Shown here one piece after another: positions 8,235 to 16,917 of a stretch of DNA of 64,000 bases (within the stretch, counting starts at the first letter, position 1; each line of letters starts with the position of its first letter). A program made the translations under genes and the position numbers. Source of the DNA: Candidatus Methanomethylophilus alvi Mx1201 (GTDB lineage Archaea; Thermoplasmatota; Thermoplasmata; Methanomassiliicoccales; Methanomethylophilaceae); NCBI RefSeq assembly GCF_000300255.2, contig NC_020913.1, positions 430,296-494,295 of the forward strand. The letters are read 5' to 3'. Below the pieces are notes generated by a model. The model did not search any database. It saw only the letters and a list, made by a program, of their open reading frames with translations, and had not been told where the DNA came from.

Positions 8235-10409
8235 TCACGGTCTTCTCAGCGCCGCCGCGACCTGTCCTGTGGATATGCCGCCGTCGCCGTTAGGCACACG
8301 GGTGTGCCAGATCAGTCTCTTCCCGTGCTTTTCCGCAAGTTCCTTCGCCATTCTGACGATCGGTACGTCGTAGGACACCCCTCCGGTGATGCCGATGCAG
8401 CCCTCACCGTCGGAGTCCGCCCTCTCCGATGCCGAATCCACCATCTCCGACAATATGTTCCAGACTACGGAATATGCGGCATCGGCCTTGTCCGGACGCT
8501 TCTCGATCCCGGAGAACAGGTGGGCCGTCCTTATGATGCCGTTCTCGGTGTAGGTCTCGAATCCGTCCACCAGCCTCCCTCTCGCCAGAAGAGGTTCCAG
8601 TTTCATGGCCGGTTCCCCGTCGTAGGTCCTTCTGTCGCATACCCCTAGGGAGTAGGAGAGGGCGTCGAGGACCCTTCCGAGGGACGAGGTCCCTATGCTC
8701 CTTCCTGCCAGTTTGGAGAGGACGGCGGTCTCCGAATCGGAGAAGCCGGTGTCGCTCTCCTCACCGTTCAACATGTCGATGGCCAACCTGAGTCTTCTGA
8801 TGTCCGAAAGTGCCTTCTGTCCGCCCAGCAGCGGTATGTACTCCAGATGTGCCAGACGTTCATATCCCGTATATCCGCAGGACATGACCTCCCCTCCCCA
8901 GGCCGCACCGTCGTCCCCGTGTCCGGTCCCGTCCAGGGCGAGCGCGGTCAGATGTTCCAGGTTTCCGCGGTCGACCATCAGGGATACCACATGCGCATGA
9001 TGATGCTGTATGTCCACGACCTCCGCACCGAATTCCTCGGCCAGACGGCGGGCCAGGGGTCTGTTCATATATGCAGGGTGGAGGTCCTCGGCGATCACCT
9101 GGGGTTCGCAATCCACGAGGGACATCTGGAACCTCACGGCCTCCTCCAGATACTCCGGCACCCCTATCCCTTCCCCGTTTCCGATGTGCTGGGTGGGATA
9201 TATCCTTCCGCGGGATGCGACCGCCCCTGCGAGGCTCTCCTGGGCGCCTACCGCCACCGCGTCGTATTCCGCAGGGAACTCGTAATACGAAGGGATGGCT
9301 CCTCTGGATTTCCTGATGTAGAAAGGGTCCTTCCCGAAGGCGCGGAGGACGCTGTCATCCGCCCTGTTGACGATCTCCTGGTTATGGAGGAGGTACACGT
9401 CCGCTCCGAGACCGAGGATGTCCCTGTCGTCGAGGATCATGGGTTCCCCCGGTACGTTGGCGGAGGTCATTATGAGGGCATCCTCTCCGAGGCGGTCGAA
9501 GAGGAGATGCTGCATCCCCGTGTACGGGAGGAACACCCCTACGTTGTCCAGACTGGGTGACAGTGCTTCCGAGACCTCCGAATCCTTCTTCCTGACAAGG
9601 ACTATGGGGCGGTGCGGAGAGAGGAGCATCCTCTCCTCCTCAGGAGTCGGTTCGCAGTATCTCTTTGCCGATGCGATGTCGCGGACCATGACGGCGAATG
9701 GTTTGTTCGGGCGGCGGTACCATTCGCGGAGATGTGCCGTACGGGACAGTATGCAGCAGATATGCATCCCTCCCCAGCTCTTGGCTATCCCGATATCGCC
9801 CTTGCGGAGGTGCTCTGCGAAAGACCCTATCGGGTCGTCGCATTGGATCTCCTGTCCGTCCTTGTCCAGAAGACGGTATCCGGGACCGCACCGAGGGCAG
9901 CACACCGTCTGGTGGTGGAATCTCCTGTCGCCGGGGTCCGCATACTCCCCTCCGCAGGTCTGGCACATGGGGAATGAATCCATGGCCGTGCGTCCGCGGT
10001 CGTATGGCAGGGATCTCAGGAGGGTGAAACGGGGTCCGCAGTCGGTACAGGTCGTGAAAGGATATCCCTTCCTCCTCCCGGAACGCATATCCCCCAGGCA
10101 TCTGGAGCATACCGCGGTGTCCGCAGGGATGGAAGACCCTTCCATGTCGCCGGCATCGGATTCGATGATGGAGAACCCTTTTATCGAGGGGTCTATGTCG
10201 GACGGCGTCTTTTCCACACTCTCTATCCTGGCAAGAGGGGGCAGGTCCCTGAGGAAGGCCTCCAGGAACGCATCGCCGTCATCCACCTCGATTGTCACAT
10301 TGGAACCGTTGTTGCATACGGTACCGCGGAGACCCAGCGATACTGCTGTGCGGTATACGGCGGGGCGGAAACCCACCCCCTGTACGGTCCCTCTGATGAC
10401 TATCTTCAT
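8235..10409 (-). CDS. hypF: [NiFe]-hydrogenase maturation carbamoyltransferase HypF
   Basis: A 724-residue protein with all HypF modules in order. An N-terminal acylphosphatase domain carries VQGVGFR (residues 9-15). Paired zinc fingers follow (CSRC, CTDC, CQTC and CCPRC between about 101 and 175), then a YrdC-like domain and a C-terminal Kae1-like domain with HHHAHV. HypF transfers carbamoyl from carbamoyl phosphate to HypE for synthesis of the hydrogenase CN ligands. Length is normal. The ATG lies 25-30 nt from a TATA box with no ribosome binding site, suggesting a leaderless transcript. It implies that the host makes [NiFe] hydrogenases, although none is encoded here. Confidence 0.95.
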   Translation of the reverse strand: MKIVIRGTVQGVGFRPAVYRTAVSLGLRGTVCNNGSNVTIEVDDGDAFLEAFLRDLPPLARIESVEKTPSDIDPSIKGFSIIESDAGDMEGSSIPADTAVCSRCLGDMRSGRRKGYPFTTCTDCGPRFTLLRSLPYDRGRTAMDSFPMCQTCGGEYADPGDRRFHHQTVCCPRCGPGYRLLDKDGQEIQCDDPIGSFAEHLRKGDIGIAKSWGGMHICCILSRTAHLREWYRRPNKPFAVMVRDIASAKRYCEPTPEEERMLLSPHRPIVLVRKKDSEVSEALSPSLDNVGVFLPYTGMQHLLFDRLGEDALIMTSANVPGEPMILDDRDILGLGADVYLLHNQEIVNRADDSVLRAFGKDPFYIRKSRGAIPSYYEFPAEYDAVAVGAQESLAGAVASRGRIYPTQHIGNGEGIGVPEYLEEAVRFQMSLVDCEPQVIAEDLHPAYMNRPLARRLAEEFGAEVVDIQHHHAHVVSLMVDRGNLEHLTALALDGTGHGDDGAAWGGEVMSCGYTGYERLAHLEYIPLLGGQKALSDIRRLRLAIDMLNGEESDTGFSDSETAVLSKLAGRSIGTSSLGRVLDALSYSLGVCDRRTYDGEPAMKLEPLLARGRLVDGFETYTENGIIRTAHLFSGIEKRPDKADAAYSVVWNILSEMVDSASERADSDGEGCIGITGGVSYDVPIVRMAKELAEKHGKRLIWHTRVPNGDGGISTGQVAAALRRP

Positions 10410-10432
10410 TACGAACGCTGATTGTGTTTCCG

Positions 10433-10440
10433 ATATATCA
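10433..10440 (-). promoter_or_regulatory. TATA box of hypF
   Basis: On the minus strand GATATAT is centred about 27 nt before the hypF ATG. The 14-mer GATATATCGGAAAC (10427-10440, reverse complement) is identical to the promoter of the DUF4143 gene at 52356-52369. Confidence 0.5.
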
Positions 10441-10634
10441 TTGTGCCATCGTATGCCGAGGGCATTGTGTCACATTCCCTCATCTGTTCAAAATCCCAAC
10501 ATTGTTTTTCACGTTACAGGATACAGTGATACATGAAGTACACAATGATGACGGTCTGTGCAGGTTCGCAGTCGTCACAGTCCTGTCATGTCTTGCGGCC
10601 AACCTCATCGTCCTGAAGAGGAGATGATCGAAAA

Positions 10635-10715
10635 GGGTCTTCAGACCCATCTTTATTTTTATGGACCCCCGTGTGAACGCACAGGGGTCCGATGGGGCGG
10701 CATGCCCGCCCCATC
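10635..10715. terminator. Three successive hairpins downstream of mtnP
   Basis: GGGTC/GACCC (10635-10648) is followed on the plus strand by a T-rich tract. GGACCCC/GGGGTCC with an inner TGTG/CACA lies at 10663-10690. GATGGGGCGG/CCGCCCCATC, a perfect 10-bp stem with a 5-nt loop, lies at 10691-10715. The last sits 11 nt past the mtnP stop and is its probable terminator. Confidence 0.55.
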
Positions 10716-10726
10716 TTGTCGTTGTA

Positions 10727-11518
10727 TCACTGGATCTCGTCGAGGGAACCGCACCCTTTGGCGGATTCGATGCAGTGGCAGGTGCTCTCGTCCTTGATCT
10801 TCGGGAGTCCGAGTTCCAGGAGCCTGAGGACCTTGTCGAGGCATTCCGCCATGATCTTCATGACCATGTCGATGGTCACATCCTCGTCCTTCCAGCAGTC
10901 GTAATCCGTAACGGTGGCCAGACTGCAGTAGCACATGCCGAGTTCTCTGGCCAGCTGGCACTCCGGCACCATGGTCATGCCGACGATGTCCCCGAACTGC
11001 CTGAACATGCGGCTTTCGGCCCTGTTGGAGAATCTGGGACCTTCTATGCAGATGTATGTCCCTCCGACGTGGTAGGGGATCTTCATCTCCTCCGCAGTCT
11101 CTGCGAAGATCTGGTTCAGATAGGGGCAGCAGGGATCGGGCATGGACATGTGGACGGTCTTGTCCATGAAGTAGGTGTAATCCCTCTTCTTGGTCCAATC
11201 TATGAACTGGTCGGCTATGACCAGGTCCCCGGGCCTGTACTCCTCCTGGAGGGAGCCGACGGCGCAGGCGGATATGATGTATTTGCATCCGAGTTTCCAG
11301 AGGGCATACATGTTGGCCCTGTAGGGTACGGAGGACGGGGGGTGTTGGTGCTGTTTTCCGTGTCTGAAGAGGAAGGCGACCTCCACTCCATTGATCTTTC
11401 CGATCATTATGGGGTCGGAAGGCTTTCCGTACGGGGTGTCGGGGAATACCTCCTCTATGAGTTCGAAGTTGTCGGGATTGTAGATCCCGGAACCGCCGAT
11501 GAGAGCAATCTTAGGCAT
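10727..11518 (-). CDS. mtnP: S-methyl-5'-thioadenosine phosphorylase
   Basis: A 263-residue purine nucleoside phosphorylase family member (MTAP type), cleaving methylthioadenosine with phosphate to adenine and methylthioribose-1-phosphate. Motifs are clear: the phosphate-binding N terminus IALIGGSGIYNPD, FLFRHGKQHQHPPSSVPYRAN, the substrate pocket GGTYICIEGPRFSNRAES and VGMTMVPE. Cysteines are frequent, as in some archaeal MTAPs. It is a single gene with a TATA-like ATTAAAAC about 25-30 nt upstream and a hairpin downstream. A related nucleoside such as methylthioinosine or inosine could be the in vivo substrate. Confidence 0.9.
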   Translation of the reverse strand: MPKIALIGGSGIYNPDNFELIEEVFPDTPYGKPSDPIMIGKINGVEVAFLFRHGKQHQHPPSSVPYRANMYALWKLGCKYIISACAVGSLQEEYRPGDLVIADQFIDWTKKRDYTYFMDKTVHMSMPDPCCPYLNQIFAETAEEMKIPYHVGGTYICIEGPRFSNRAESRMFRQFGDIVGMTMVPECQLARELGMCYCSLATVTDYDCWKDEDVTIDMVMKIMAECLDKVLRLLELGLPKIKDESTCHCIESAKGCGSLDEIQ

Positions 11519-11879
11519 ATCTGCCGGATAGTGGAAGTCTTGTTTTAATCTATTTCCCGTATCTTATGTGGTCTTATAACTCCCGGACCATCGTTTTAGT
11601 CCTCATGGATCCGGAGGGCGACGTCGTTTCCGGACACGTGGCGGCATCATGCCTGTTCGGTGTCACATGCGGCTGTCGGAGGTTTTTCAAGACATGAACG
11701 GACATGCGGACGCATGTGATCTCCATATCTGGTACATTGCAACGATGGTTCCATCCGGCGATCGGCAGCATGGGACGATACGTACGTTCGTAGGACGTAA
11801 ACGGTATTATCTTGGACCGGCATTGCACGGTGATATCATGTCCGATCCCGATAAAGGTGGTAAGAAGAAGGAGTGTCTG
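11519..11879. other. Intergenic region between mtnP and a small ORF
   Basis: This region holds the mtnP promoter (minus strand, about 11542-11549), a plus-strand TTATAA near 11575, and TATTAT at 11805-11810 that could drive the small ORF. The open frame starting at 11649 does not look like protein and has no ribosome binding site, so I treat it as non-coding. Confidence 0.4.
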
Positions 11880-12011
11880 ATGACCGAACAGGAGCTCTAC
11901 GAGATGCTTTTGGTAGAGGACGACCGGTTCCATGACGAAGGACGCGACCTTTACATGGACGAGGTCATCAAGAAGATCCGTAAGGATCTCGAGACAGATG
12001 GGGACCAATGA
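11880..12011 (+). CDS. Small acidic hypothetical protein
   Basis: A 43-residue charged protein starting MTEQELYEMLLVEDDRFHDE and predicted to be mostly helical. The ATG at 11880 has a strong AAGGAG (11868-11873) six bases upstream. An in-frame ATG at 11838 would add 14 residues and sits about 30 nt past a TATA-like TATTAT, so it is the alternative. The stop is 25 nt before the Fe-alcohol dehydrogenase start, so the two probably form an operon. No family is recognised. Strong initiation signals and codon use like the neighbours argue that it is real. Confidence 0.55.
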   Translation: MTEQELYEMLLVEDDRFHDEGRDLYMDEVIKKIRKDLETDGDQ

Positions 12012-12036
12012 GCCAGGATGATATTTCGGTGTTCTC

Positions 12037-13173
12037 ATGGATTTCGAATATTGTGTCCCTTTCGATCTGAAGTTCGGCAGGGGGAAGGCCGACCATATCG
12101 GAGAAGAGATTTCCAGACATGGGAGGAGACCGCTCATCGTCACCGGAAAAAGCAGTGCGAAGACCGGTCTGCTGGAAAAGGTCGAAGGTCAGTTGGAGGC
12201 TCTCGGGATGGAATACCATGTCTTCGACAAGGTATCGAAGAATCCTTTGACGACCACCGTCGAAGAAGGGGCCGAAACGGCCAGGTCGTCCGGATGCGAC
12301 TGCATATTGGCACTCGGCGGCGGAAGTCCGATGGATGCCTCCAAAGGCATCGCACTGATGGCCTGCAATCCGGGGGAGGACATACACGGGATCATGATGG
12401 ACGGTTTCGGAGGGAGACGCCTTACTGCACTTCCCATAGTCGCCGTACCCACCACCTGCGGTACGGGAAGCGAATGCAACGGTACGGCCATATTGTCCGA
12501 CCCGGTCACCAAGGATAAGAAGGGGATAAGGGACAACGTCCTGATACCCAGATGTTCCGTGGTCGACCCTTCCCTTATGGAGACCATGCCGCCGGAGACA
12601 CTTTCCGCAGTGACGTTCGATGCGTTATGCCACAGCATGGAATCGTATCTAAGTCCCCGTTCGAATCCGGTGACCGAACCTACCAGTCTGACCTGTATGG
12701 CCACACTGTCGAAGTACATCGTAAGGGTGAATGACGACATCTATGACGAGGAGGCCTTGGACGCCGTGACCCTGGCATCGTCTCTGGTGGGGTCGGCGTT
12801 CTACGCATCCAGTCTGATAGCGCCCCATGGTCTGGAACATCCTCTCAGCGGTCTGCGCGACATGGTCCACGGGCGCGGTCTGGCCGCACTCACGCCGGTC
12901 ATATTCAGGCATTCGTGTATGTGCAGCGCACCCAAGTTCTCGATCGTGTCGAAACTTCTGGGAGGGAACGACGAGACCGATTGTGCCAGACAGGTGGAGA
13001 TGCTTCTGGGGAGGATAGGTCTGGACGTCTATCTTTCCGACGAGGGGTTCTGCGAGGACGACATACCCTGGCTGGTCGACAATGCGTTCAGGGTGTCCAA
13101 GGCAAGGATAGAGGATAATCCGAAGGTCTTCGGCAGAGAGGAGATAGCGGAGATCTACAGGGAAGCGATGTGA
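12037..13173 (+). CDS. Iron-containing alcohol dehydrogenase
   Basis: A 378-residue Fe-ADH family (group III) oxidoreductase. The NAD(P)-binding loop GGGSPMDASKGIAL lies around residues 95-108, followed by VPTTCGTGSECN. Metal ligands are supplied by DALCHSMESYLS and by the histidines in APHGLEHPLSG and MVHGRG. It probably interconverts an aldehyde or ketone with an alcohol. The exact substrate and metal cannot be read from sequence. It lies downstream of a small acidic ORF and converges on the PHP phosphatase gene, from which a perfect hairpin separates it. Confidence 0.88.
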   Translation: MDFEYCVPFDLKFGRGKADHIGEEISRHGRRPLIVTGKSSAKTGLLEKVEGQLEALGMEYHVFDKVSKNPLTTTVEEGAETARSSGCDCILALGGGSPMDASKGIALMACNPGEDIHGIMMDGFGGRRLTALPIVAVPTTCGTGSECNGTAILSDPVTKDKKGIRDNVLIPRCSVVDPSLMETMPPETLSAVTFDALCHSMESYLSPRSNPVTEPTSLTCMATLSKYIVRVNDDIYDEEALDAVTLASSLVGSAFYASSLIAPHGLEHPLSGLRDMVHGRGLAALTPVIFRHSCMCSAPKFSIVSKLLGGNDETDCARQVEMLLGRIGLDVYLSDEGFCEDDIPWLVDNAFRVSKARIEDNPKVFGREEIAEIYREAM

Positions 13174-13193
13174 GCCGGACAGGTGTGTCCGGC
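13174..13193. terminator. Bidirectional hairpin between convergent genes
   Basis: GCCGGACA (13174-13181) and TGTCCGGC (13186-13193) form a perfect 8-bp stem with a GGTG loop. It fills the gap between the Fe-ADH stop and the 3' end of the PHP gene. Confidence 0.7.
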
Positions 13194-13197
13194 CCCA

Positions 13198-13845
13198 TCA
13201 GAGGTTTTTCGTCGCCTCGTAGGGGGTGACATGGAGGGCTTTATCGGCCTCTTCCTTGGTCAGTCCCGCTCCGAGGGCCACGGTCAGGGCGGCCGCCTCG
13301 TCCATAAGGTTCTCCGGGGCGTGTGTGTCCGAGTCGATCACCATCTTCGCTCCGACCTCGTGTGCCATTTTGTAGACGTGACCGTTGGTTATGTTGTGAC
13401 CCATCCTTCCGGTGATCTCCAGGATGACGTCGTTGTCCTTGGCGGTCTGCGCCTCCTCGAGGGTGATGAAACCCGGATGTGCCAGTATGTCTATGTCGGG
13501 GTTCTCCACGGAAGCCTTGTTAGTCCCAGGCATGACCGGTTCGGTCACGGTCTCGCCGTGGACGACGACCCATTTCGCACCGAATCTCCTGGCCTGTTTC
13601 GCAACCTCGGCTATCTTCCTCGGGGGGACGTGGGTGATCTCCACCCCCGGGATGACCTTGATGTAATCCTCGCAGAGGTCTACGGCCTTCACTACGGCCT
13701 TCACCACGAACTCTACGTTCGTCATGTCGACGTGGTCTGTGATGGCTATGACGTCGTGTCCGAGGACCATGGCCCTTCTTACGAGCTCGGCCGGGATGAG
13801 CTCCCCGTCGCTGAATATGGAGTGGGTGTGCAGATCGGCCCTCAT
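13198..13845 (-). CDS. PHP-domain histidinol-phosphatase
   Basis: A 215-residue PHP-family metallophosphatase. Metal-ligand motifs are present in order: DLHTHS (4-9), TDHVD, PGVEIT, VVHGE, DILAHPG and DSDTHAP. It is the last gene of the minus-strand cluster hisB-hisF-hisIE and overlaps hisIE by 4 nt. It is therefore the likely histidinol-phosphate phosphatase of histidine synthesis. PHP domains also occur in other phosphoesterases; the assignment rests on the operon and the small size. The LAH codons contain one copy of the CTGGCACAT motif described under findings. Confidence 0.82.
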   Translation of the reverse strand: MRADLHTHSIFSDGELIPAELVRRAMVLGHDVIAITDHVDMTNVEFVVKAVVKAVDLCEDYIKVIPGVEITHVPPRKIAEVAKQARRFGAKWVVVHGETVTEPVMPGTNKASVENPDIDILAHPGFITLEEAQTAKDNDVILEITGRMGHNITNGHVYKMAHEVGAKMVIDSDTHAPENLMDEAAALTVALGAGLTKEEADKALHVTPYEATKNL

Positions 13846-14453
13846 GAGTGTCTCTCCGTCAGCTCCCCGTATATCTTGCCGAGGTCGACACCTTCCTTGA
13901 CGAGGGCTACGATGGTGTGGTAGATGAGGTCGGATGTCTCGGCTGCGATCTCGTCCTCGTCATGGTCTTTGACGGCGAGGGCGACCTCCGCCGCCTCCTC
14001 CACGATCTTCTTGCACATCTTGGTCTCGTCCCCGAACAGTTTGCAGGTGTAGCTCTCTTCGGAGGGGTTGTTCTTCCTGTCCTCGACGGTCCTTATGAGC
14101 TCCGGTATGATGGCCGCCGTCTGGTCGGTGTTCCCGTAGATGAGCTTGAAGAAGCACGACGGGTTCCCGGTGTGGCAGGCGACGCCCGTCTGCTCCACCC
14201 TTACCAGCAGGGTGTCGTCGTCGCAGTCCGCCTGTATGGACCTGATCTTCTGGACGTGCCCGGATTCCTCTCCCTTCTTCCACATCTTCTGTCTGCTGCG
14301 GCTCCAGAAGTGGGTGTAGCCGGTCTCGTACATCAGTTTCACGGCCTCCTCGTTGGAGTAGGCCATCATGAGGACCTCGTTGGTCCTGTAGTCTTGGACG
14401 ATAACGGGGATCAACCCTTTTTCGTCGTAGTTGAGTTTGGGTATCTCTGTCAT
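13842..14453 (-). CDS. hisIE: Bifunctional phosphoribosyl-AMP cyclohydrolase / phosphoribosyl-ATP pyrophosphatase
   Basis: A 203-residue fusion. The N-terminal HisI part (about 1-115) has the metal-binding cysteines in QADCDDD and [11 protein letters not shown]. The C-terminal HisE part (about 115-203) has the helical motif [25 protein letters not shown]. Together they convert phosphoribosyl-ATP to ProFAR. The ATG at 14453 ([13 protein letters not shown]) overlaps the hisF stop (ATGA); the longer upstream frame is a shadow of hisF. The fusion is common in bacteria and occurs in some archaea. Confidence 0.93.
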   Translation of the reverse strand: MTEIPKLNYDEKGLIPVIVQDYRTNEVLMMAYSNEEAVKLMYETGYTHFWSRSRQKMWKKGEESGHVQKIRSIQADCDDDTLLVRVEQTGVACHTGNPSCFFKLIYGNTDQTAAIIPELIRTVEDRKNNPSEESYTCKLFGDETKMCKKIVEEAAEVALAVKDHDEDEIAAETSDLIYHTIVALVKEGVDLGKIYGELTERHS

Positions 14454-15211
14454 CTTACCTCTATCCCCCTTTCCCTGAGATAGTCGTGGACCTGCGCCAC
14501 CGTGTACTCGCGATAATGGAATATGGAGGCGGCGAGGGCCGCATCGCAATCGGTCTCCGCGAAGACCCTGTATATGTCGTCCACCGTGCCGCATCCGCCG
14601 GATGCTATGACGGGGACGTTGGTCTGGTCTACGACAGCCTTCGTCAGTTCTATGTCGTAGCCCTTCCTGGTTCCGTCGGCGTCGATGGAGGTGAGCAGGA
14701 TCTCCCCGGCCCCTCTGTCCTCCGCCTCGGCCACCCATTCGAGTGCGTCGAGGCCCGTGGGCTCGGAGCCTCCTTTGACGAAGACCTCGTACCCGCTCTT
14801 CGTGGCCGTCGTGCGTTTGGCGTCGACGGCTACGACGACGCACTGTCTTCCGAACCTCTCGGCCGACTCGGATATGAGGTCGGGGTTTTTGACGGCGGCC
14901 GAGTTCATGGACACCTTGTCCGCACCGGCCAGGAGGGCGGCGTGGACGTCCTCTGCCGTACGGATCCCTCCGCCGACGGTGAGCGGGACGAAGACCCTTT
15001 GTGCGGTCTCCCTCACCAGGTCGAGGGTGGTACCCCTGGATTCCTTGGAGGCTGCTATGTCTAGGAAGGTTATCTCGTCGGCACCTTCCTTGCTGTAGAT
15101 CTCCGCCAGTTCGGGAGGGTAGCCGATATCGCGCAGGTTGACGAACTCGGTACCTTTGACGACTTTTCCGTCCTTGACGTCGAGACAGGGTATTACTCTC
15201 TTTGCCAGCAT
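14450..15211 (-). CDS. hisF: Imidazole glycerol phosphate synthase cyclase subunit
   Basis: A 253-residue TIM barrel making imidazole glycerol phosphate and AICAR from PRFAR and ammonia supplied by HisH. It begins [15 protein letters not shown] with the catalytic aspartate of PCLDVKDG. Phosphate-binding glycine motifs ([22 protein letters not shown]) are present. Length is typical. It starts 1 nt after the hisB stop and overlaps hisIE by 4 nt. Its partner HisH is encoded on the opposite strand at about 20.3 kb. Confidence 0.96.
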   Translation of the reverse strand: MLAKRVIPCLDVKDGKVVKGTEFVNLRDIGYPPELAEIYSKEGADEITFLDIAASKESRGTTLDLVRETAQRVFVPLTVGGGIRTAEDVHAALLAGADKVSMNSAAVKNPDLISESAERFGRQCVVVAVDAKRTTATKSGYEVFVKGGSEPTGLDALEWVAEAEDRGAGEILLTSIDADGTRKGYDIELTKAVVDQTNVPVIASGGCGTVDDIYRVFAETDCDAALAASIFHYREYTVAQVHDYLRERGIEVR

Positions 15212-15212
15212 G

Positions 15213-15764
15213 TCAGACCATCTTCACTGCGTCCTTGGTGCTCAGAAGAGATCCCCTGGGGCGGGTGGCGCCGTACAGTGCCTTGCCCAGGGCCTTGAAG
15301 GAGGCTTCGACCAGGTGGTGCTCGTCGAATCCGCGGATCTGCACGATGTGCAGGGTTATGCCGGCGGACATGGCGAAACTCCTGAAGAAGTGGGTGTACA
15401 GGGGGTCCGGGCAGTCTATGTCCGCATAGGGGCGGTCGACCAGGTCCAGAGCGACCATGACGAGGGCGTCGTCCATGGGCAGGATGCAGGATGCGGTCCT
15501 CTCCACGGGAGCGTCACCGAGGGCTTTTTTGACCGCCTCGCCCATGGCGATGGCGGTGTCCTCGATCACGTGGTGGTCGTTGTCCCCTCCTGCCTTCAGG
15601 ACGAGGTCGAACTGTGCGTATCTGGCGAACGTCTCCGTCATGTGCTTCAGGAACTGGATGTCGCAGTCCACATCGAACTTCCCGGTCCCGTCGACGTCCA
15701 GCTCGACGGATACCTTGGTCTCGCGGGTGCTGCGTTCCAGCCTGGCCTTCCTAGGTTCTGTCAT
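15213..15764 (-). CDS. hisB: Imidazoleglycerol-phosphate dehydratase
   Basis: A 183-residue single-function HisB dehydratase. The duplicated metal-binding histidine motifs are visible as [17 protein letters not shown] and [16 protein letters not shown]. It converts imidazole glycerol phosphate to imidazole acetol phosphate. It is the first gene of the minus-strand hisB-hisF-hisIE-PHP unit. A TATA element lies 23-33 nt before the ATG, suggesting a leaderless transcript. Confidence 0.95.
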   Translation of the reverse strand: MTEPRKARLERSTRETKVSVELDVDGTGKFDVDCDIQFLKHMTETFARYAQFDLVLKAGGDNDHHVIEDTAIAMGEAVKKALGDAPVERTASCILPMDDALVMVALDLVDRPYADIDCPDPLYTHFFRSFAMSAGITLHIVQIRGFDEHHLVEASFKALGKALYGATRPRGSLLSTKDAVKMV

Positions 15765-15786
15765 AATGGGCGGTCGTACGCTCTAG

Positions 15787-15797
15787 TTATAATTAAA
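15787..15797 (-). promoter_or_regulatory. TATA box of the hisB-hisF-hisIE operon
   Basis: TTTAATTATAA on the minus strand, centred about 28 nt before the hisB ATG. No Shine-Dalgarno sequence lies between. Confidence 0.55.
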
Positions 15798-15863
15798 CAT
15801 GCGCGAGTTTCCGCGCGCGGGAGGTATCGGGTACAGAATAATCGCCGGACGATGTGCCAGACG

Positions 15864-16361
15864 TCATTTTATGATTACGCTGGCCACTCCGCGGCAGGAC
15901 CTGACGGCGGAAAGTACGCTTCCCGGCAGGGTGCCGTCCGTGACGATGATCAGGTGGGAGTCCTTGTCGTCGACGGGGTCGCTGACCACCGCCTGCCTCA
16001 CGTTGATCCCCGCCCTGTAGAGCACATCCATTATGCCGGCCATGATGCCCGGCATGGTCGCATCGGTGGGGACCACCTCTATGGAGGAGCATCCGATCTC
16101 GGGGGATGCCTCGGACAGAAGGAGCATGGATTTGAGTTTGGAGTAAAGTGCCAGCAGTTCGGGGGTGTTCTCGATCCGCTCTATGGTGGAGCGTACGACC
16201 CTCCTGTCCACCTTGGCCGCACGGGCCACCGCTGCATCCGACTGTTTTATGTCACCGCAGTAGGCGTTACCGTCCTTCACGCTTATGCCCTGTCTCAGCA
16301 TGAGCATGGCTACTGCTTCTTGAGAAGGATAGTGTTCGAACAGTTGATGTACGCGGTCCAT
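15864..16361 (-). CDS. Predicted regulator of amino-acid metabolism (N-terminal helical DNA-binding-like region + ACT domain)
   Basis: A 165-residue protein. Residues 1-75 look like a helix-turn-helix segment (KQSDAAVARAAKVDRRVVRSTIERI). The C-terminal half (about 92-165) has the ACT-domain pattern, including MPGIMAGIMDVLYRAGINVRQA. This matches the archaeal COG2150 family, thought to sense an amino acid and regulate transcription. It lies between the hisB operon and divergent aroQ-asd-hisGC genes, so it is well placed to control histidine or aromatic genes. Ligand and targets are unknown. Confidence 0.75.
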   Translation of the reverse strand: MDRVHQLFEHYPSQEAVAMLMLRQGISVKDGNAYCGDIKQSDAAVARAAKVDRRVVRSTIERIENTPELLALYSKLKSMLLLSEASPEIGCSSIEVVPTDATMPGIMAGIMDVLYRAGINVRQAVVSDPVDDKDSHLIIVTDGTLPGSVLSAVRSCRGVASVIIK

Positions 16362-16534
16362 TTTTTTGCAATATACGCCTTCATTAATAACTCTATTTCA
16401 AGAATAATGATGCTTATATGTGTCCACCCATAGAATATATGATACATTTATGGATTTTTTAGTGCATTTATACTGAAATTACACCTGGCCGGGCGATACG
16501 GAACATCATCTTTTCATCGTTCTCTAGATAGTAA

Positions 16535-16542
16535 TTTATAAG
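16535..16542 (+). promoter_or_regulatory. TATA box of aroQ in an AT-rich divergent region
   Basis: TTTATAAG lies about 40 nt before the aroQ ATG, leaving a leader of about 15 nt containing AAGGAAGGG. The rest of 16362-16579 is AT-rich and includes TTATTAATG near 16388, a candidate minus-strand box for the ACT regulator. Confidence 0.5.
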
Positions 16543-16579
16543 CGCGCCTTATTGGACGTTTTATAAGGAAGGGCAGATA

Positions 16580-16873
16580 ATGGATCAGCCTGTATCGACC
16601 AAAGAACTTAGGGACGAGATCGAGGAGATCGACGGACAGATCATCGACCTCATAGCGACCCGCGTTGATATCACCGACGAACTCGCCAAGGCCAAGAAGC
16701 GCAGCGGACAGAGCTACTGGGACGAGGCCAAGGGCAGGGAGATCGTCGAAAGGTATCTCGATCTCTGCACCGAGGTCAGCCTTACTGAGGAGGAGGCGGA
16801 GCAGATCGCCCACGTCATCCTCAGCATCTCCAAGGAGAGACAGAAGAAGATCTACGACAACGGGAAGAGCTGA
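16580..16873 (+). CDS. aroQ: Chorismate mutase (AroQ class)
   Basis: A 97-residue all-helical AroQ chorismate mutase. The first helix LRDEIEEIDGQIIDLIATRVDI carries the conserved acidic and arginine positions, followed by AKKRSG and the C-terminal EEEAEQIAHVILSISKERQ. It converts chorismate to prephenate for phenylalanine and tyrosine. The prephenate dehydratase gene is 26 kb away at 43.1 kb. It is followed 44 nt later by asd. Confidence 0.9.
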   Translation: MDQPVSTKELRDEIEEIDGQIIDLIATRVDITDELAKAKKRSGQSYWDEAKGREIVERYLDLCTEVSLTEEEAEQIAHVILSISKERQKKIYDNGKS

Positions 16874-16917
16874 TCGTTGCGGGAATCCCTCCCAACATTG
16901 TATCCAGAGGTTTCATA

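Larger units (their letters stand above)
10410..10726. other. Intergenic region between hypF and mtnP
   Basis: This 317-base gap holds the hypF promoter at its left side and three consecutive hairpins at its right (separate entries). Reading frames inside it are short and lack convincing starts. I see no other gene. Confidence 0.5.

Noticed and set aside
10424..10627. 67-codon open frame upstream of the hairpins near hypF
   Set aside because: It overlaps the hypF promoter, lacks a ribosome binding site and shows no protein-like pattern.
11649..11837. Longer start for the small ORF before the Fe-ADH
   Set aside because: The upstream part has no coding character, and the strong AAGGAG favours 11880.
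12655..12675. GTTCGAATCC resembling a tRNA T arm
   Set aside because: It lies inside the Fe-ADH coding sequence with no acceptor, D or anticodon stems around it.
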